Below, one piece after another: positions 9,540-18,509 of a DNA stretch of 64,000 nt (its first letter is position 1; every line of letters starts with the position of its first letter). The position numbers and the translations under genes were made by a program. The notes beneath the pieces were generated by a model. It did not search any database. It was not told the origin of the DNA and saw only the letters and a list, made by a program, of their open reading frames with translations. The stretch is from Burkholderiaceae bacterium (lineage in GTDB: Bacteria > Pseudomonadota > Gammaproteobacteria > Burkholderiales > Burkholderiaceae_C): NCBI GenBank assembly GCA_023150375.1, contig JAKLLA010000002.1, positions 248,001-312,000 of the forward strand, read 5' to 3'.

Positions 9540-10403
9540 ATGCTGGCGCGCAACATCGATCAGGAACTCGACCAGGCCCTGCAGGCCGGACCGGCGGGCA
9601 CGATCACCATTCCCCCCTGTCCGGACCTGCTGACCCGCCTGCAGACGGTGATGCGCGAGAGCGATCCGGACTGGGACGTGGTGGCCTCGATCGCCGCCAG
9701 CGACGTGGCGATGGCCGCCTCGCTGGTGCGCGCGGCCAACAGCCCCCTCTACAGCCGGCGCAGCAGCGCCGCCAGCGTGCCGCAGGCCATGGCGGTGCTC
9801 GGGCTGCGCCAGACCTCCGCCCTGCTGATGCAGTTCCTGACGCTGCGCGCGCTGCCGGTGAACCACCCGGCGCTGCAGAACTTCTGGCAGGGTTCCAGCC
9901 GGCGCGCCATGGCCATGGGCTACATCGCCCGGCAGCTCTACGGCATGCCGCCCGACCTGGCGCACACCTTCGGCCTGTTCTGCGATGTCGGCATCCCGGT
10001 GCTGCTGCAGGGCCTGCGTGGCTATGCCGGCACCCTGGCCGAAGCCCAGGCCCGGCGCGACCGCAGCTTCACGGCCACCGAGCAGGCCAACCACCGCACC
10101 GACCACTGCATCGTCGGTGCCCTGGTGGCCCGGGCCTGGCGACTGCCGGCCGAGCTGAAGGTGGCGATCCGCCTGCACCATGAACCCGAGGCCCTGGCCG
10201 ACACCGGCATCGCCGCGCCGGTGCGTGCGCTGATTGCCGCCGGCGTGATCGCCGACCACCTGGTGGCCCGCCACGAAGGTCTGCCCGAGAGCAGCGAATG
10301 GCGCGAGCGCGGCGCCGCCTGCCTGGCCCACCTGCAGGTGCGCGAGGACGAGCTGACCCTCTGGCTCGACGATCTCCAGCCCGCCCTCGGCCACCTGCAC
10401 TGA
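9540..10403 (+). CDS. HDOD domain protein
   Basis: This 287-residue soluble protein consists mainly of an HDOD domain, a degenerate HD-fold module common in bacterial signalling. Recognisable blocks are IAASDVAMAASLVRAANSPLYS, VPQAMAVLGLRQTSALLMQF and the later HRTDHCIVGALVARAWRLP with its helical tail. The HD metal ligands are not all obvious, as is usual for HDOD. No partner domain (GGDEF, EAL or kinase) is attached, so its output is unclear. It stands alone between the hppA terminator and the phaZ promoter region. Confidence 0.88.
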   Translation: MLARNIDQELDQALQAGPAGTITIPPCPDLLTRLQTVMRESDPDWDVVASIAASDVAMAASLVRAANSPLYSRRSSAASVPQAMAVLGLRQTSALLMQFLTLRALPVNHPALQNFWQGSSRRAMAMGYIARQLYGMPPDLAHTFGLFCDVGIPVLLQGLRGYAGTLAEAQARRDRSFTATEQANHRTDHCIVGALVARAWRLPAELKVAIRLHHEPEALADTGIAAPVRALIAAGVIADHLVARHEGLPESSEWRERGAACLAHLQVREDELTLWLDDLQPALGHLH

Positions 10404-10539
10404 AGCGGCCACCTCCGCAGCACCCCGGATCGACGCCACGGCCGTGGCGTGCAAGCCAAATCCCACCGCGGCGGGCCGGCTGCGCCCCCGCACTCGGGGC
10501 TGGCCCCACTTGATCGCGCGCAAGACGGCATGCATGCTG

Positions 10540-10580
10540 CTGCGCTGCAGCGAAAGCGGCATTAGAATGCTGCACTGCAG
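10540..10580 (+). promoter_or_regulatory. two PhaR-like operator sites and a -10 box upstream of phaZ
   Basis: CTGCGCTGCAG (10540-10550) and CTGCACTGCAG (10570-10580) both match the CTGC-N3-GCAG pattern reported for the PHB regulator PhaR. They start exactly 30 bases apart. A TAGAAT hexamer at 10563-10568 lies between them, touching the second site, so a repressor bound there would cover the promoter. The assignment rests on motif match and on the gene it precedes. Confidence 0.5.
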
Positions 10581-10636
10581 CAAAACTGTGGGCGACGGCA
10601 TCCCGGCGCCGCCCCTGCCCCGCCCGAGGATCCGCC

Positions 10637-11878
10637 ATGCTTTACCAGCTCTACGAAACGCAGCGCGCCTTTCTGAGCCCGTTCGCCGAATTCGCCAGCG
10701 CGTCGTCCAAGCTCTACAGCCACCCGCTGTCGCCCTTCTCCCATGCGATGGGTTCGCAGCGCATGGCCGCCGGCTTCGACCTGCTGCACCGCCTGACCAA
10801 GGAATACGAGAAGCCGCCCTTCGGCATCACCTCCGTGAACATCGGCGGCGTGGAAGTGGCGGTGCAGGAGCAGGTGGCGCAGGCCCGGCCGTTCTGCCGC
10901 CTGCTGCGCTTCAAGCGCTACACCGACAACGCCCAGGCGCTCGAGAAGATGCGCTCGCAGCCCTCGGTGCTGGTGGTCGCGCCGCTGTCGGGCCACCATG
11001 CGACGCTGCTGCGCGACACGGTGCGCACCCTGCTGCAGGACCACAAGGTGTACATCACCGACTGGGTGGACGCGCGCATGGTGCCGCTGTCCGAGGGCGC
11101 CTTCCACCTGCACGACTACGTGCACTACGTGCAGGACTTCCTGCGCCTGATCGGCCCGGACGTCAACGTGATCTCGGTGTGCCAGCCCACCGTGCCGGTG
11201 CTGGCCGCGGTGTCGCTGATGGCCTCCCACGGCGAGCCCACGCCCAAGGCGATGGTCATGATGGGCGGCCCGATCGACGCCCGCAAGAGCCCCACGGCGG
11301 TGAACGACCTGGCGATCAACCGCTCGCACGAGTGGTTCGAGAACAACGTCATCTACCGCGTGCCGGTCAACTACCCCGGCGCGGGCCGGCGCGTCTACCC
11401 CGGCTTCATGCAGTACACCGGCTTCGTCGCGATGAATCCGGACCGGCATGTGAACTCCCACTGGGACTACTTCCTGGACCTGGTGCGCGGCGACGAGGAA
11501 AGTGCCGACGCACACCGCAGCTTCTACGACGAGTACAACGCCGTGCTGGACATGCCGGCCGAGTACTACCTGGAGACCATCAAGACGGTGTTCCAGGACT
11601 TCGCGCTGGTCTATGGCACCTGGAACGTCGCCGGCGAGCTCGTGCGCCCGCAGGACATCCGGACCACGGCACTGCTGACGGTCGAAGGCGAGCTGGACGA
11701 CATCGCCGGCATCGGCCAGACCCAGGCGGCGCACGGCCTGTGCTCGGGCATCCCGGCCGAGAAGCAGGAGCACTACTCGGTGATCGGCGCCGGCCACTAC
11801 GGCATCTTCTCCGGCCGGCGCTGGCGCGAGATGGCCTATCCGGTGGTGCGCGACTTCATCGCCAAGCACCAGGGGTGA
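10637..11878 (+). CDS. phaZ: intracellular poly(3-hydroxybutyrate) depolymerase
   Basis: This 413-residue protein mobilises amorphous PHB granules inside the cell. It matches the Ralstonia PhaZ1-type depolymerases across its length, starting MLYQLYETQRAFLSPF. The nucleophile is a cysteine in SVCQPTVPVL (Cys182), in line with the Cys-Asp-His triad of this class rather than a serine lipase box. A conserved C-terminal histidine region, GAGHYGIFSGRRWRE, supplies the other end. There is no signal peptide, consistent with cytoplasmic action. The upstream PhaR-like sites suggest control by PHB status. The gene is convergent with an MFS gene and separated from it by a terminator. Confidence 0.96.
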   Translation: MLYQLYETQRAFLSPFAEFASASSKLYSHPLSPFSHAMGSQRMAAGFDLLHRLTKEYEKPPFGITSVNIGGVEVAVQEQVAQARPFCRLLRFKRYTDNAQALEKMRSQPSVLVVAPLSGHHATLLRDTVRTLLQDHKVYITDWVDARMVPLSEGAFHLHDYVHYVQDFLRLIGPDVNVISVCQPTVPVLAAVSLMASHGEPTPKAMVMMGGPIDARKSPTAVNDLAINRSHEWFENNVIYRVPVNYPGAGRRVYPGFMQYTGFVAMNPDRHVNSHWDYFLDLVRGDEESADAHRSFYDEYNAVLDMPAEYYLETIKTVFQDFALVYGTWNVAGELVRPQDIRTTALLTVEGELDDIAGIGQTQAAHGLCSGIPAEKQEHYSVIGAGHYGIFSGRRWREMAYPVVRDFIAKHQG

Positions 11879-11936
11879 GGCGCTGCGGCATCGCCGGATC
11901 CGCGGCGGCTGCCGGGTAGCAGCCACAACGTCCTAG

Positions 11937-11958
11937 AGGCCGCCTTCGGGCGGCCTTT
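11937..11958. terminator. terminator between phaZ and the MFS gene
   Basis: The stem AGGCCGCC/GGCGGCCT has a stable TTCG loop and is followed by TT on the + strand. It lies about 58 bases after the phaZ stop and 20 bases from the stop of the convergent transporter gene. Confidence 0.75.
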
Positions 11959-11978
11959 GTCATGGGGCCTCGCCAGGC

Positions 11979-13148
11979 TCAACCCGCGGTGGTCGGTCGC
12001 CGCCAGCGGATCCACGCCAGCGCCGCGCCCAGCAGGGTCAGCGGCAGCAGGCTGCCCAGGTTCATCGCCTGCCAGCCGCCGGTGGTGACCAGCGCGCCGG
12101 AGCCGAAGGCGGTGAGCGTCATCGTCGCGTAGACGCAGAAGTCCACCGCCGCCTGCGCGGTGGTGCGCTCTTCGGGCCGGTAGGCTTCGGTGGCCAGCGT
12201 GGTGCCCCCGATGTAGAGGAAGTTCCAGCCCACCCCGAGCGTGATCAGCGCGGCCAGGAAGTGCATCAGGTCCACCCCCGACAGCGCGATCGCCACGCAG
12301 ACCATGTTCAGCACCAGCCCGGCCACCAGCACCGGCCAGGCGCCCACACGCTTGATCAGCGCGCCGGTGAAGAAACTCGGCAGGTACATCGCGATGACAT
12401 GCCACTCGAGCACCAGCGCCGCGGCCGAGAAGGGGTGCGCGCACTGCGCCATGGCGATCGGCGTGGCCGCCATCAGCAGGTTCATCACGCCGTAACCCAG
12501 CGCACAGGCGGCCACCGCGACGATGAACACCGGCTGGCGGGCGATCTCGCGCAGCGGCCGGCCGACCTTCGCGACCTCGCCGGGCGGCGTCAGCGGGGGA
12601 AAGCGGATGAACTGCATCAGCACCATCGCCAGCAGCGCCAGTGCCGTCAGCGCCAGATAGGCCCCGGCGAAGGGGCGGTCGAGCGTGTCGCGCGTCGCGC
12701 TGGCCAGGTTCGGGCCGACCACACCGCCCAGGATGCCGCCGGCCAGCACCCAGGAAATCGCCTTCTCCTTGTACGACGGCGCCACCAGCTCGGCCGCGGC
12801 AAAGCGGTACAGCGCCGCATTGGCGTTGAAGTAGCCGGCCACGAAGACCGAGGCGGTGAGCAGCGCGAAGCTGCCGATCTGCACCGCCAGCGCGCACAGC
12901 CCGGCGCTGACCAGCGCCACCAGCAGGCCGAGCTGGAAGCTGCGCCGCCGCCCCCAGGTCCGCTGGGTCCAGGCCACCAGCGGCGTGGCCAGCGCACCGC
13001 CGGCCACGTAGCCGGCCACCGGCAGCGTGGCCATCCAGGCCAGCGGCGCCAGCTCCAGGCCGACCAGACCGTTCACGGCGATGAAGGTGACGTTGTTGGA
13101 CAGGAACAATCCCTGGCAGAGCGCCAGCAGCAGCAGATGTCGGTTCAT
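11979..13148 (-). CDS. MFS transporter
   Basis: This 389-residue integral membrane protein has about twelve hydrophobic segments and the loop motif [13 protein letters not shown] between segments 2 and 3, typical of major facilitator carriers. An arginine-rich central loop after segment 6 ([24 protein letters not shown]) divides it into two halves. The substrate cannot be told from sequence. It is a single-gene unit convergent with phaZ and divergent from gloA. Confidence 0.88.
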   Translation of the reverse strand: MNRHLLLLALCQGLFLSNNVTFIAVNGLVGLELAPLAWMATLPVAGYVAGGALATPLVAWTQRTWGRRRSFQLGLLVALVSAGLCALAVQIGSFALLTASVFVAGYFNANAALYRFAAAELVAPSYKEKAISWVLAGGILGGVVGPNLASATRDTLDRPFAGAYLALTALALLAMVLMQFIRFPPLTPPGEVAKVGRPLREIARQPVFIVAVAACALGYGVMNLLMAATPIAMAQCAHPFSAAALVLEWHVIAMYLPSFFTGALIKRVGAWPVLVAGLVLNMVCVAIALSGVDLMHFLAALITLGVGWNFLYIGGTTLATEAYRPEERTTAQAAVDFCVYATMTLTAFGSGALVTTGGWQAMNLGSLLPLTLLGAALAWIRWRRPTTAG

Positions 13149-13310
13149 GCGGGGCCGCAGGAGAAGGCAGCCGGGCAGTGTAGGCGGCCGGCGGGCTGCC
13201 CGAGGTCGCCGAAGCTGCGCCGGGGAACCCCCGCCGCCGGCAGCACGACCCCGGCTGTGTCAAGCTCGCGGCCGTTGCTTTCCTCCCCCACCCATCCGCC
13301 TCACCTCGCC

Positions 13311-13712
13311 ATGCGACTGCTGCACACCATGCTGCGCGTCGGCAACCTGCCGCGCGCCATCCGCTTCTACACCGAGGGCCTGGGCATGACCCTGCTGCGC
13401 ACCACCGAGAGGCCAGCGCAGAAGTACGACCTCGCCTTCCTCGGCTACGGCCGCAACCCCGAGCACGCCGAGATCGAGCTGACCTACAACTACGGCGTCG
13501 AGTCCTACGAGCTGGGCAGCGCCTACGGGCATATCGCGCTCGGCGTGCCGGACGTGGCAGCGCTGTGCGCCCACCTGCGTGCGCACCCCGAACTGGGCGG
13601 CGCGGTCACGCGCGATGCCGGGCCGGTGCAGGGCGGCACGACGGTGATCGCCTTCGTCACCGATCCGGACGGCTACAAGATCGAGCTGATCGAGCGCCCC
13701 GTCGGGGCCTGA
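13311..13712 (+). CDS. gloA: lactoylglutathione lyase (glyoxalase I)
   Basis: This 133-residue enzyme converts the hemithioacetal of methylglyoxal and glutathione to S-lactoylglutathione. The sequence is classic for small bacterial, Ni-type Glo[27 protein letters not shown], with His5 as a metal ligand, then [21 protein letters not shown] and [15 protein letters not shown], which supply the remaining Glu/His/Glu ligands. The start was chosen at the ATG in front of [10 protein letters not shown]; the 483-residue ORF in the track merely runs into it from non-coding frame. The gene stands alone. Confidence 0.97.
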   Translation: MRLLHTMLRVGNLPRAIRFYTEGLGMTLLRTTERPAQKYDLAFLGYGRNPEHAEIELTYNYGVESYELGSAYGHIALGVPDVAALCAHLRAHPELGGAVTRDAGPVQGGTTVIAFVTDPDGYKIELIERPVGA

Positions 13713-13875
13713 GGCCAGCGCCCGCCGAGGCCCCGGAAGGCGCTGCCGAGCCTGCGCGGGCAAACAAATGGCTGCGCTGCGCGTCAACCCGGGGGGTCTG
13801 CAACGGGGTGTAATGAAAGGCCTCGACGATTGCGGGGCCAGGACTGTCGCTGCGGTCCGGCCCTGACCGACCGAC

Positions 13876-15777
13876 ATGTCCACGCCCCCCGTACCGCCCC
13901 GTGCCAATGCCGCCCCCTCGCCCGAAGGCTGGGGGGATCTGGGCGAGGTCGTCCAGGCGGTGCTGCGGCACACCCGTTTCCAGCTGCGCCAGCTGCAACC
14001 GGCCTGGCTGGAGGCCTGTGTGGCCGGCCACGGCGCCGAGCTCGGCTGCACCGACCTGGCCGAATACACCGCTGTGCTGCAGCGCAGCCGCAGCGATGCG
14101 GAACGACTGCTGGCCCGCGCGCTGCAGCTGCCCGCCGCGAACCAGGAGTCCGGCCCGCTGGAGCTGCGCGCCCCCACCCGGGCCCTGCTCGACGCGCTGG
14201 CCCGCCAGCGCAGCGACGCCGAACCCCTGGACGTCTGGCTGCTGATGCCCGAGGCGCTGGTCATGGTCGAGCACCTGCGCCAGCACCTGGCCACCCGCGC
14301 ACCCGGGGCGCCGGCGCTGCGTCTGCACGGCCCTGCCGAGCTGATCGCGCAGGCCCAGGCGCGCCGCGGCAGCGCCCCCGCCGACCTGCGCGAAACCCTG
14401 CGCTGGCTGGAGCGTCAGCTGCCGCAGGACGGCTCGGGCGCGAGCGCCGACCTGATCCTGGCCGGCGAGCTCTTCACCTGCTGGCGGCCCGACCTGCAGC
14501 GGCTGTGGCTGGGCCGGCTGGCCGCCGCGCTGCGCAGCGGCGGCCTGCTGCTGCTCGGCCGGCCGAAGGCCCTGTGGCGAGCCCCGCGCGGCCTGCGCGC
14601 CCTGCATGTGGACGGCTGGCACTGGCTGCAGCGCAGTCGCCCGGCGGGCACCCCACCCCGCTCCCAGGCCCCGGCGCACGACCTGCCGGACCCCCCTGGC
14701 CTGCCGGCCACGCCGGCGGCCAGCGCAGCCGGCGGCCCGGCTGTTGCCGCCGCGGCAACGCAGCCGGCAGATCGGCCTGACACGGACCCCGCCCCCCGAT
14801 CCGACGCGTCGGGGCAGGCCGCTGCCCTGCCCGCCTGGCTGGCCAGATGGTCCGACGCCGAGCAGGCCCAGCTCGGCCGGGCCCTGGGCGGCGAGCTGGG
14901 CGCGCGCTGGCAGCTCACCCTGCAGCCCGCACAGGGCCCGGCCCTGCATCTGCAGGGCCAGCCGCTGGACGAGCCCGACGGGGTCGGAACGCACGCGGAC
15001 GACGCCCTGCAGGTGCAGACCCGCCTGGCCGGCGCGCAGGCCCGCCAGGAACTGGAGCTGCTTTATCAGCCTCAGCTGGACGTGGCCACCGGCCGGCTGC
15101 GCGCGGTCGAGGCGCTGCTGCGCTGGAACCACCCGACGCTGGGCCTGGTGGAGCCCGGCGCCTTCATTCCCTGGGCCGAGCAGTGCGGGCTGATCGTCGA
15201 GCTGGGCCGCTGGGTGCTGCAGCGCGCCTGCCGCCAGCTGCGCCACTGGCGCGACCTGGGCGTGCCGGAGGTGCCGGTGGCCGTGAACGTCTCGGCCGCC
15301 CAGCTGCAGGCGGCGGACTTCGTCGGCCAGGTCGAACAGGCCCTGGACCTGGCCGGCCTGCCGGCCGCCGCCCTGGAGCTGGAGCTCACCGAATCGCTGC
15401 TGCGCGAGCCCAGCGAGCGCATGCGCCAGCAGCTCGGCGCCTGCCGGCGGCTGGGGGTGCGCATCGCCCTGGACGACTTCGGCACCGGCCAGACCCACCT
15501 GGCCCGCCTGCACCGCCTGCCGCTGGACACCCTGAAGCTCGATCCCAGCCTGATCCGCCACCTCGGCAGCGACCGCGGTGCCCAGGCCGTGGTGCGCTCC
15601 ATGGTGGGCCTGGGCCATCAGCTCGGCCTGGCGGTGGTGGCCGAAGGCGTCGAGCAGGCGCCCCAGCTGGCCGCCCTGGACGCGGCGCACTGCGACGCCT
15701 ACCAGGGCCACCATGCCACGCCGGCCTTGTCGGCCGAGCAGCTCACACCGCACCTGCAGCGCCCGCTCGCGGCCTGA
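13876..15777 (+). CDS. degenerate CheR-like domain fused to an EAL phosphodiesterase domain
   Basis: The 633-residue protein has two parts. Residues 385-630 are an EAL c-di-GMP phosphodiesterase domain with apparently intact catalytic positions: VEALLRW (Glu412), NVSAAQL, LELTES, DDFGTG, LKLDPSLIR and AEGVE. Residues 1-240 resemble the CheR chemotaxis methyltransferase fold: RHTRFQLRQLQPAWLEACV and DLAEYTAVLQRSRSDAERLL fit the CheR N-terminal helices, and DLILAGELFTCWRPDLQRLW followed by LAAALRSGGLLLLG fits its C-terminal part. The SAM-binding GCATGEE segment is replaced by WLLMPEALVM. A Pro/Ala-rich linker joins the two. The EAL call is firm; the CheR relationship is an inference by eye. It precedes rlmJ by 60 bases. 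Confidence 0.9.
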   Translation: MSTPPVPPRANAAPSPEGWGDLGEVVQAVLRHTRFQLRQLQPAWLEACVAGHGAELGCTDLAEYTAVLQRSRSDAERLLARALQLPAANQESGPLELRAPTRALLDALARQRSDAEPLDVWLLMPEALVMVEHLRQHLATRAPGAPALRLHGPAELIAQAQARRGSAPADLRETLRWLERQLPQDGSGASADLILAGELFTCWRPDLQRLWLGRLAAALRSGGLLLLGRPKALWRAPRGLRALHVDGWHWLQRSRPAGTPPRSQAPAHDLPDPPGLPATPAASAAGGPAVAAAATQPADRPDTDPAPRSDASGQAAALPAWLARWSDAEQAQLGRALGGELGARWQLTLQPAQGPALHLQGQPLDEPDGVGTHADDALQVQTRLAGAQARQELELLYQPQLDVATGRLRAVEALLRWNHPTLGLVEPGAFIPWAEQCGLIVELGRWVLQRACRQLRHWRDLGVPEVPVAVNVSAAQLQAADFVGQVEQALDLAGLPAAALELELTESLLREPSERMRQQLGACRRLGVRIALDDFGTGQTHLARLHRLPLDTLKLDPSLIRHLGSDRGAQAVVRSMVGLGHQLGLAVVAEGVEQAPQLAALDAAHCDAYQGHHATPALSAEQLTPHLQRPLAA

Positions 15778-15825
15778 TCGGAGCGGCCGGCGGCAGATGC
15801 TGCGGCGAAACCGGCCACGGACCGC

Positions 15826-15840
15826 GACAATCGGGCCATG
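15826..15840 (+). promoter_or_regulatory. possible -10 box for a leaderless rlmJ transcript
   Basis: GACAAT lies six bases before the rlmJ ATG, and no Shine-Dalgarno sequence precedes the start. If this hexamer is used, transcription would begin at or next to the ATG. No good -35 element is visible. Confidence 0.3.
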
Positions 15841-16692
15841 TTCGCCTACCGACACGCCTTCCACGCCGGCAACCATGCCGATGTCCTCAAGCACCTGGTG
15901 CTGATCCAGGTGCTGCGCCACATGGCGCTCAAGGACAAGCCCTTCACGCTGGTCGACACCCACGCCGGCGCCGGCGCCTACCGGCTGGAAAGCAAGGAGG
16001 CCCGCAAGCATGCCGAGTGGGCCGAGGGCATCGGCCGGCTCTGGGAGCGCCGCGACCTGCCGCCCGCCGTGGCCGACTACGTCGCCCAGGTGCGCGCCTT
16101 CAACGGCCCCGGCCGCCTGCAGGCCTACCCCGGCTCACCGGTGCTGGCCATGCAGCTGCTGCGCGCCGACGACCGCCTGCGCCTGTACGAGCTGCACGGC
16201 AGCGATGTGCCGCTGCTGGCCGAGCAGGTGGCCGGCCGGCGCGAAACCGGCGTGATGCAGATCGACGGCTTCACCGCCCCGCGCGCCGAGCTGCCCCCGC
16301 CGTCGCGCCGCGCGGTGCTGCTGATCGACCCCAGCTACGAGATCAAGACCGACTACGCCAAGGTCCTGACCGCCGTGCGCGAGGGCCTGGAGCGCTTTGC
16401 CGAGGCGGTGATCCTGGTCTGGTATCCGCAGCTGCAGCGCCTCGAGCCGCACGAGATGGTCGAGCGGCTGAAGGCCACGGCCGCGGCCCGGGCGCGCAAG
16501 GGCTGGCTGAACGTGCGCCTGAACGTGCTGCCCCCCGATGCCAGCGGCTTCGGAATGATGGGCAGCGGCATGCTGGTGATCAACCCGCCGCACCCGCTGC
16601 ACGCCACGCTGCAGCAGAGCCTGCCGGTGCTGGTGCAGGCCCTGGGCCGCTACGACGGCGCGAGCTTCCGCCTCGAACAGCTGGCGCGCTGA
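15838..16692 (+). CDS. rlmJ: 23S rRNA (adenine2030-N6)-methyltransferase
   Basis: This 284-residue SAM-dependent enzyme methylates A2030 of 23S rRNA. The family start MFAYRHAFHAGNHADVLKHLVL is diagnostic for RlmJ (YhiR). The SAM region is DTHAGAGAY, and the catalytic DPPY-type motif appears as DPSYE. FGMMGSGMLVINPP near the C-terminus is also conserved. The length is close to the E. coli enzyme (280). A regulator gene follows after 10 bases, suggesting co-transcription. Confidence 0.96.
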   Translation: MFAYRHAFHAGNHADVLKHLVLIQVLRHMALKDKPFTLVDTHAGAGAYRLESKEARKHAEWAEGIGRLWERRDLPPAVADYVAQVRAFNGPGRLQAYPGSPVLAMQLLRADDRLRLYELHGSDVPLLAEQVAGRRETGVMQIDGFTAPRAELPPPSRRAVLLIDPSYEIKTDYAKVLTAVREGLERFAEAVILVWYPQLQRLEPHEMVERLKATAAARARKGWLNVRLNVLPPDASGFGMMGSGMLVINPPHPLHATLQQSLPVLVQALGRYDGASFRLEQLAR

Positions 16693-16702
16693 CGCAGCGG
16701 CC

Positions 16703-18250
16703 ATGGACGACGCCGGCCTGCGCCAGGAGCTGCGCCGACTCGCCGCGCGCATGCGCAGCGCCAGCCCGCCGGGGCTGGACGACTTCGAAGCCCGCGAGGA
16801 CGGCTTCGCGGCGGCCCGATCGCCGCTGCTGCGCGCCGAGTTCGCCCTGCTGCGCGCCCGCCTGCACGAGACACGCCGCCCGCTGGCCGAGCAGAGCGCC
16901 GCCCTCGAGACGGCCGTGCTCACCTTCGCGGCCAACGGCCGCAGCCGCGAGAAGAGCCAGTGCGTGGCCCAGCTGGCCTACTGGTACAACCTCAGCGGCC
17001 ACGAGGTCAGCGCCGTGGCGGCGGCACGCTGGGCCCTGCGCCAGCCGGAACTGCCGCTGGAGGACCGGCTGGCCCTGTTCCTTCCCGTGGCCATGGCCTA
17101 CGCCCACCAGCTGCGCCTGGGCGACGCCTGGCAGGCCTGGGAGCGTCACTTCGCGGCCGACCATGCCCGCTGCCGCAACCCCCAGCTGGCCGGCGCGCTG
17201 CGCTCGGCGCTGGCCTCGCTGCACTTCTTCTCGGCCCTGCGCGCCCGGCGACTGCCCACCGTCTACAGCCTGGATCTGGCCGAAGGTGCGCCGGACGAGG
17301 CCGCCTTCGAACGCCACATGACGCAGGTCGAAGCCCTGCTGTCGGGCGATGGCCTGCCCGGCAGCCTCACCGCCGCCGAGGAAGGCCGCCAGCGCGACCT
17401 GCGCGGCATGGTCTGCGCGCTGCGCGGCGACCTGGCCGGCCTCGAGCGGCATCTCGCCGACCCGCCCGGCCCGCCGGAGCCGGGCAACCCCCGGCACGGC
17501 CAGGTCAGCCGCCTGTACAACCTGGGCTGGGCCTGGCGCATCGCCGGTCGGCCCGAACGGGCCCTGCCCTGCCTGCGTGCGGCCCAGGCCCAGGCCGACG
17601 CGGGCAGCAAGCTTGCCGCCCGACTGCCCTACGACCTGTCCTGCACCCTCGGCGCGCTCGGGCAGGCGCAGGCCGCCCACGAGGAACTGCGGGCCTTCCT
17701 GCGGCTGCGCAGCGCCGCCGCGGCCGCCGACCTGGCCACCCTCGGCCGTCTGCAGGATCTGTCGGTACGCGCGGGGGCCGCCGCCCCGGGCGCACGCAGC
17801 GCCCTGCCGCAGGCCCGCCCGGCTGCCGCCGAGGTCGATCCGATCCGCCTGCAGCAGAGCGAGCCGCCCAGCCTGCAGCGCCTGCAGCGTCTGCTGGCCG
17901 AACCGGGCGGGCTGTATCTGAAGCCGGCCGAAGTGGCCGAGCGCCTGGGCATCAGCCTGCGCAGCCTGCAGGCCGCCCTGCAGCGCTACCGAGGCAGCTC
18001 GCTGGTGGCCCTGCAGCGTGAACAGCGCCTGCGCCAGGCCGCCGAGCACCTGCGCCACACCGATCGGCCGATCAAGGACATCGCCGAGCAGGCCGGCTTC
18101 GCCGACAGCGCCGGCTTCACGCACGCCTTCCGCCGCATGCTGGGACTGTCGCCGAGCCAGTACCGGCAGCGCGCGGCGCCCGCTCTGCCCGCCGACAGTG
18201 CGCAGGCCGATGCCCGCGCGAGTCTCGGGACGGAGGATCCGAGCCTCTGA
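16703..18250 (+). CDS. AraC-family regulator with TPR-like N-terminal half
   Basis: The 515-residue protein ends in an AraC/XylS DNA-binding domain of two helix-turn-helix units: LKPAEVAERLGISLRSLQAALQRY and PIKDIAEQAGFADSAGFTHAFRRMLGLSPSQYR. The N-terminal 370 residues are all-helical and Ala/Leu/Arg-rich, with repeated 30-40-residue units such as RLYNLGWAWRIAGRPERALPCLRAA that look like tetratricopeptide repeats rather than a cupin sensor. It may therefore respond to a protein partner. The target genes are unknown. It lies 10 bases after rlmJ. Confidence 0.87.
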   Translation: MDDAGLRQELRRLAARMRSASPPGLDDFEAREDGFAAARSPLLRAEFALLRARLHETRRPLAEQSAALETAVLTFAANGRSREKSQCVAQLAYWYNLSGHEVSAVAAARWALRQPELPLEDRLALFLPVAMAYAHQLRLGDAWQAWERHFAADHARCRNPQLAGALRSALASLHFFSALRARRLPTVYSLDLAEGAPDEAAFERHMTQVEALLSGDGLPGSLTAAEEGRQRDLRGMVCALRGDLAGLERHLADPPGPPEPGNPRHGQVSRLYNLGWAWRIAGRPERALPCLRAAQAQADAGSKLAARLPYDLSCTLGALGQAQAAHEELRAFLRLRSAAAAADLATLGRLQDLSVRAGAAAPGARSALPQARPAAAEVDPIRLQQSEPPSLQRLQRLLAEPGGLYLKPAEVAERLGISLRSLQAALQRYRGSSLVALQREQRLRQAAEHLRHTDRPIKDIAEQAGFADSAGFTHAFRRMLGLSPSQYRQRAAPALPADSAQADARASLGTEDPSL

Positions 18251-18253
18251 GCC

Positions 18254-18288
18254 CCCGGGGCCGGGCGATGCCCGTCCCGGCCCCCGGA
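18254..18288 (+). terminator. GC-rich hairpin after the AraC-type gene
   Basis: CCGGGGCCGGG pairs with CCCGGCCCCCGG with a one-base bulge, directly after the stop. There is no T-run, so it may act with Rho or as a stability element. The rest of the 259-base spacer to the next gene shows no gene. Confidence 0.35.
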
Positions 18289-18509
18289 ACGGCGCCAGCA
18301 CACCTGCCGGCCGCCCTGCGCCTTCCCGAACGGCGCGGCGGTGCTTTTTCCCGCTGCGCCACCGGTCACGCCCGAAGGCCCGCCGCAACGCTTCGGCGGC
18401 TTCATGTCCGCCGCCGAAGCGCCGATAAGGCAGCCCACAGGCCTTCGCTTGTGCGCCTGGACAGCTCCACCGGGATGCCATCCTCCGAAGGCGCACGTGC
18501 AGTATCCGG

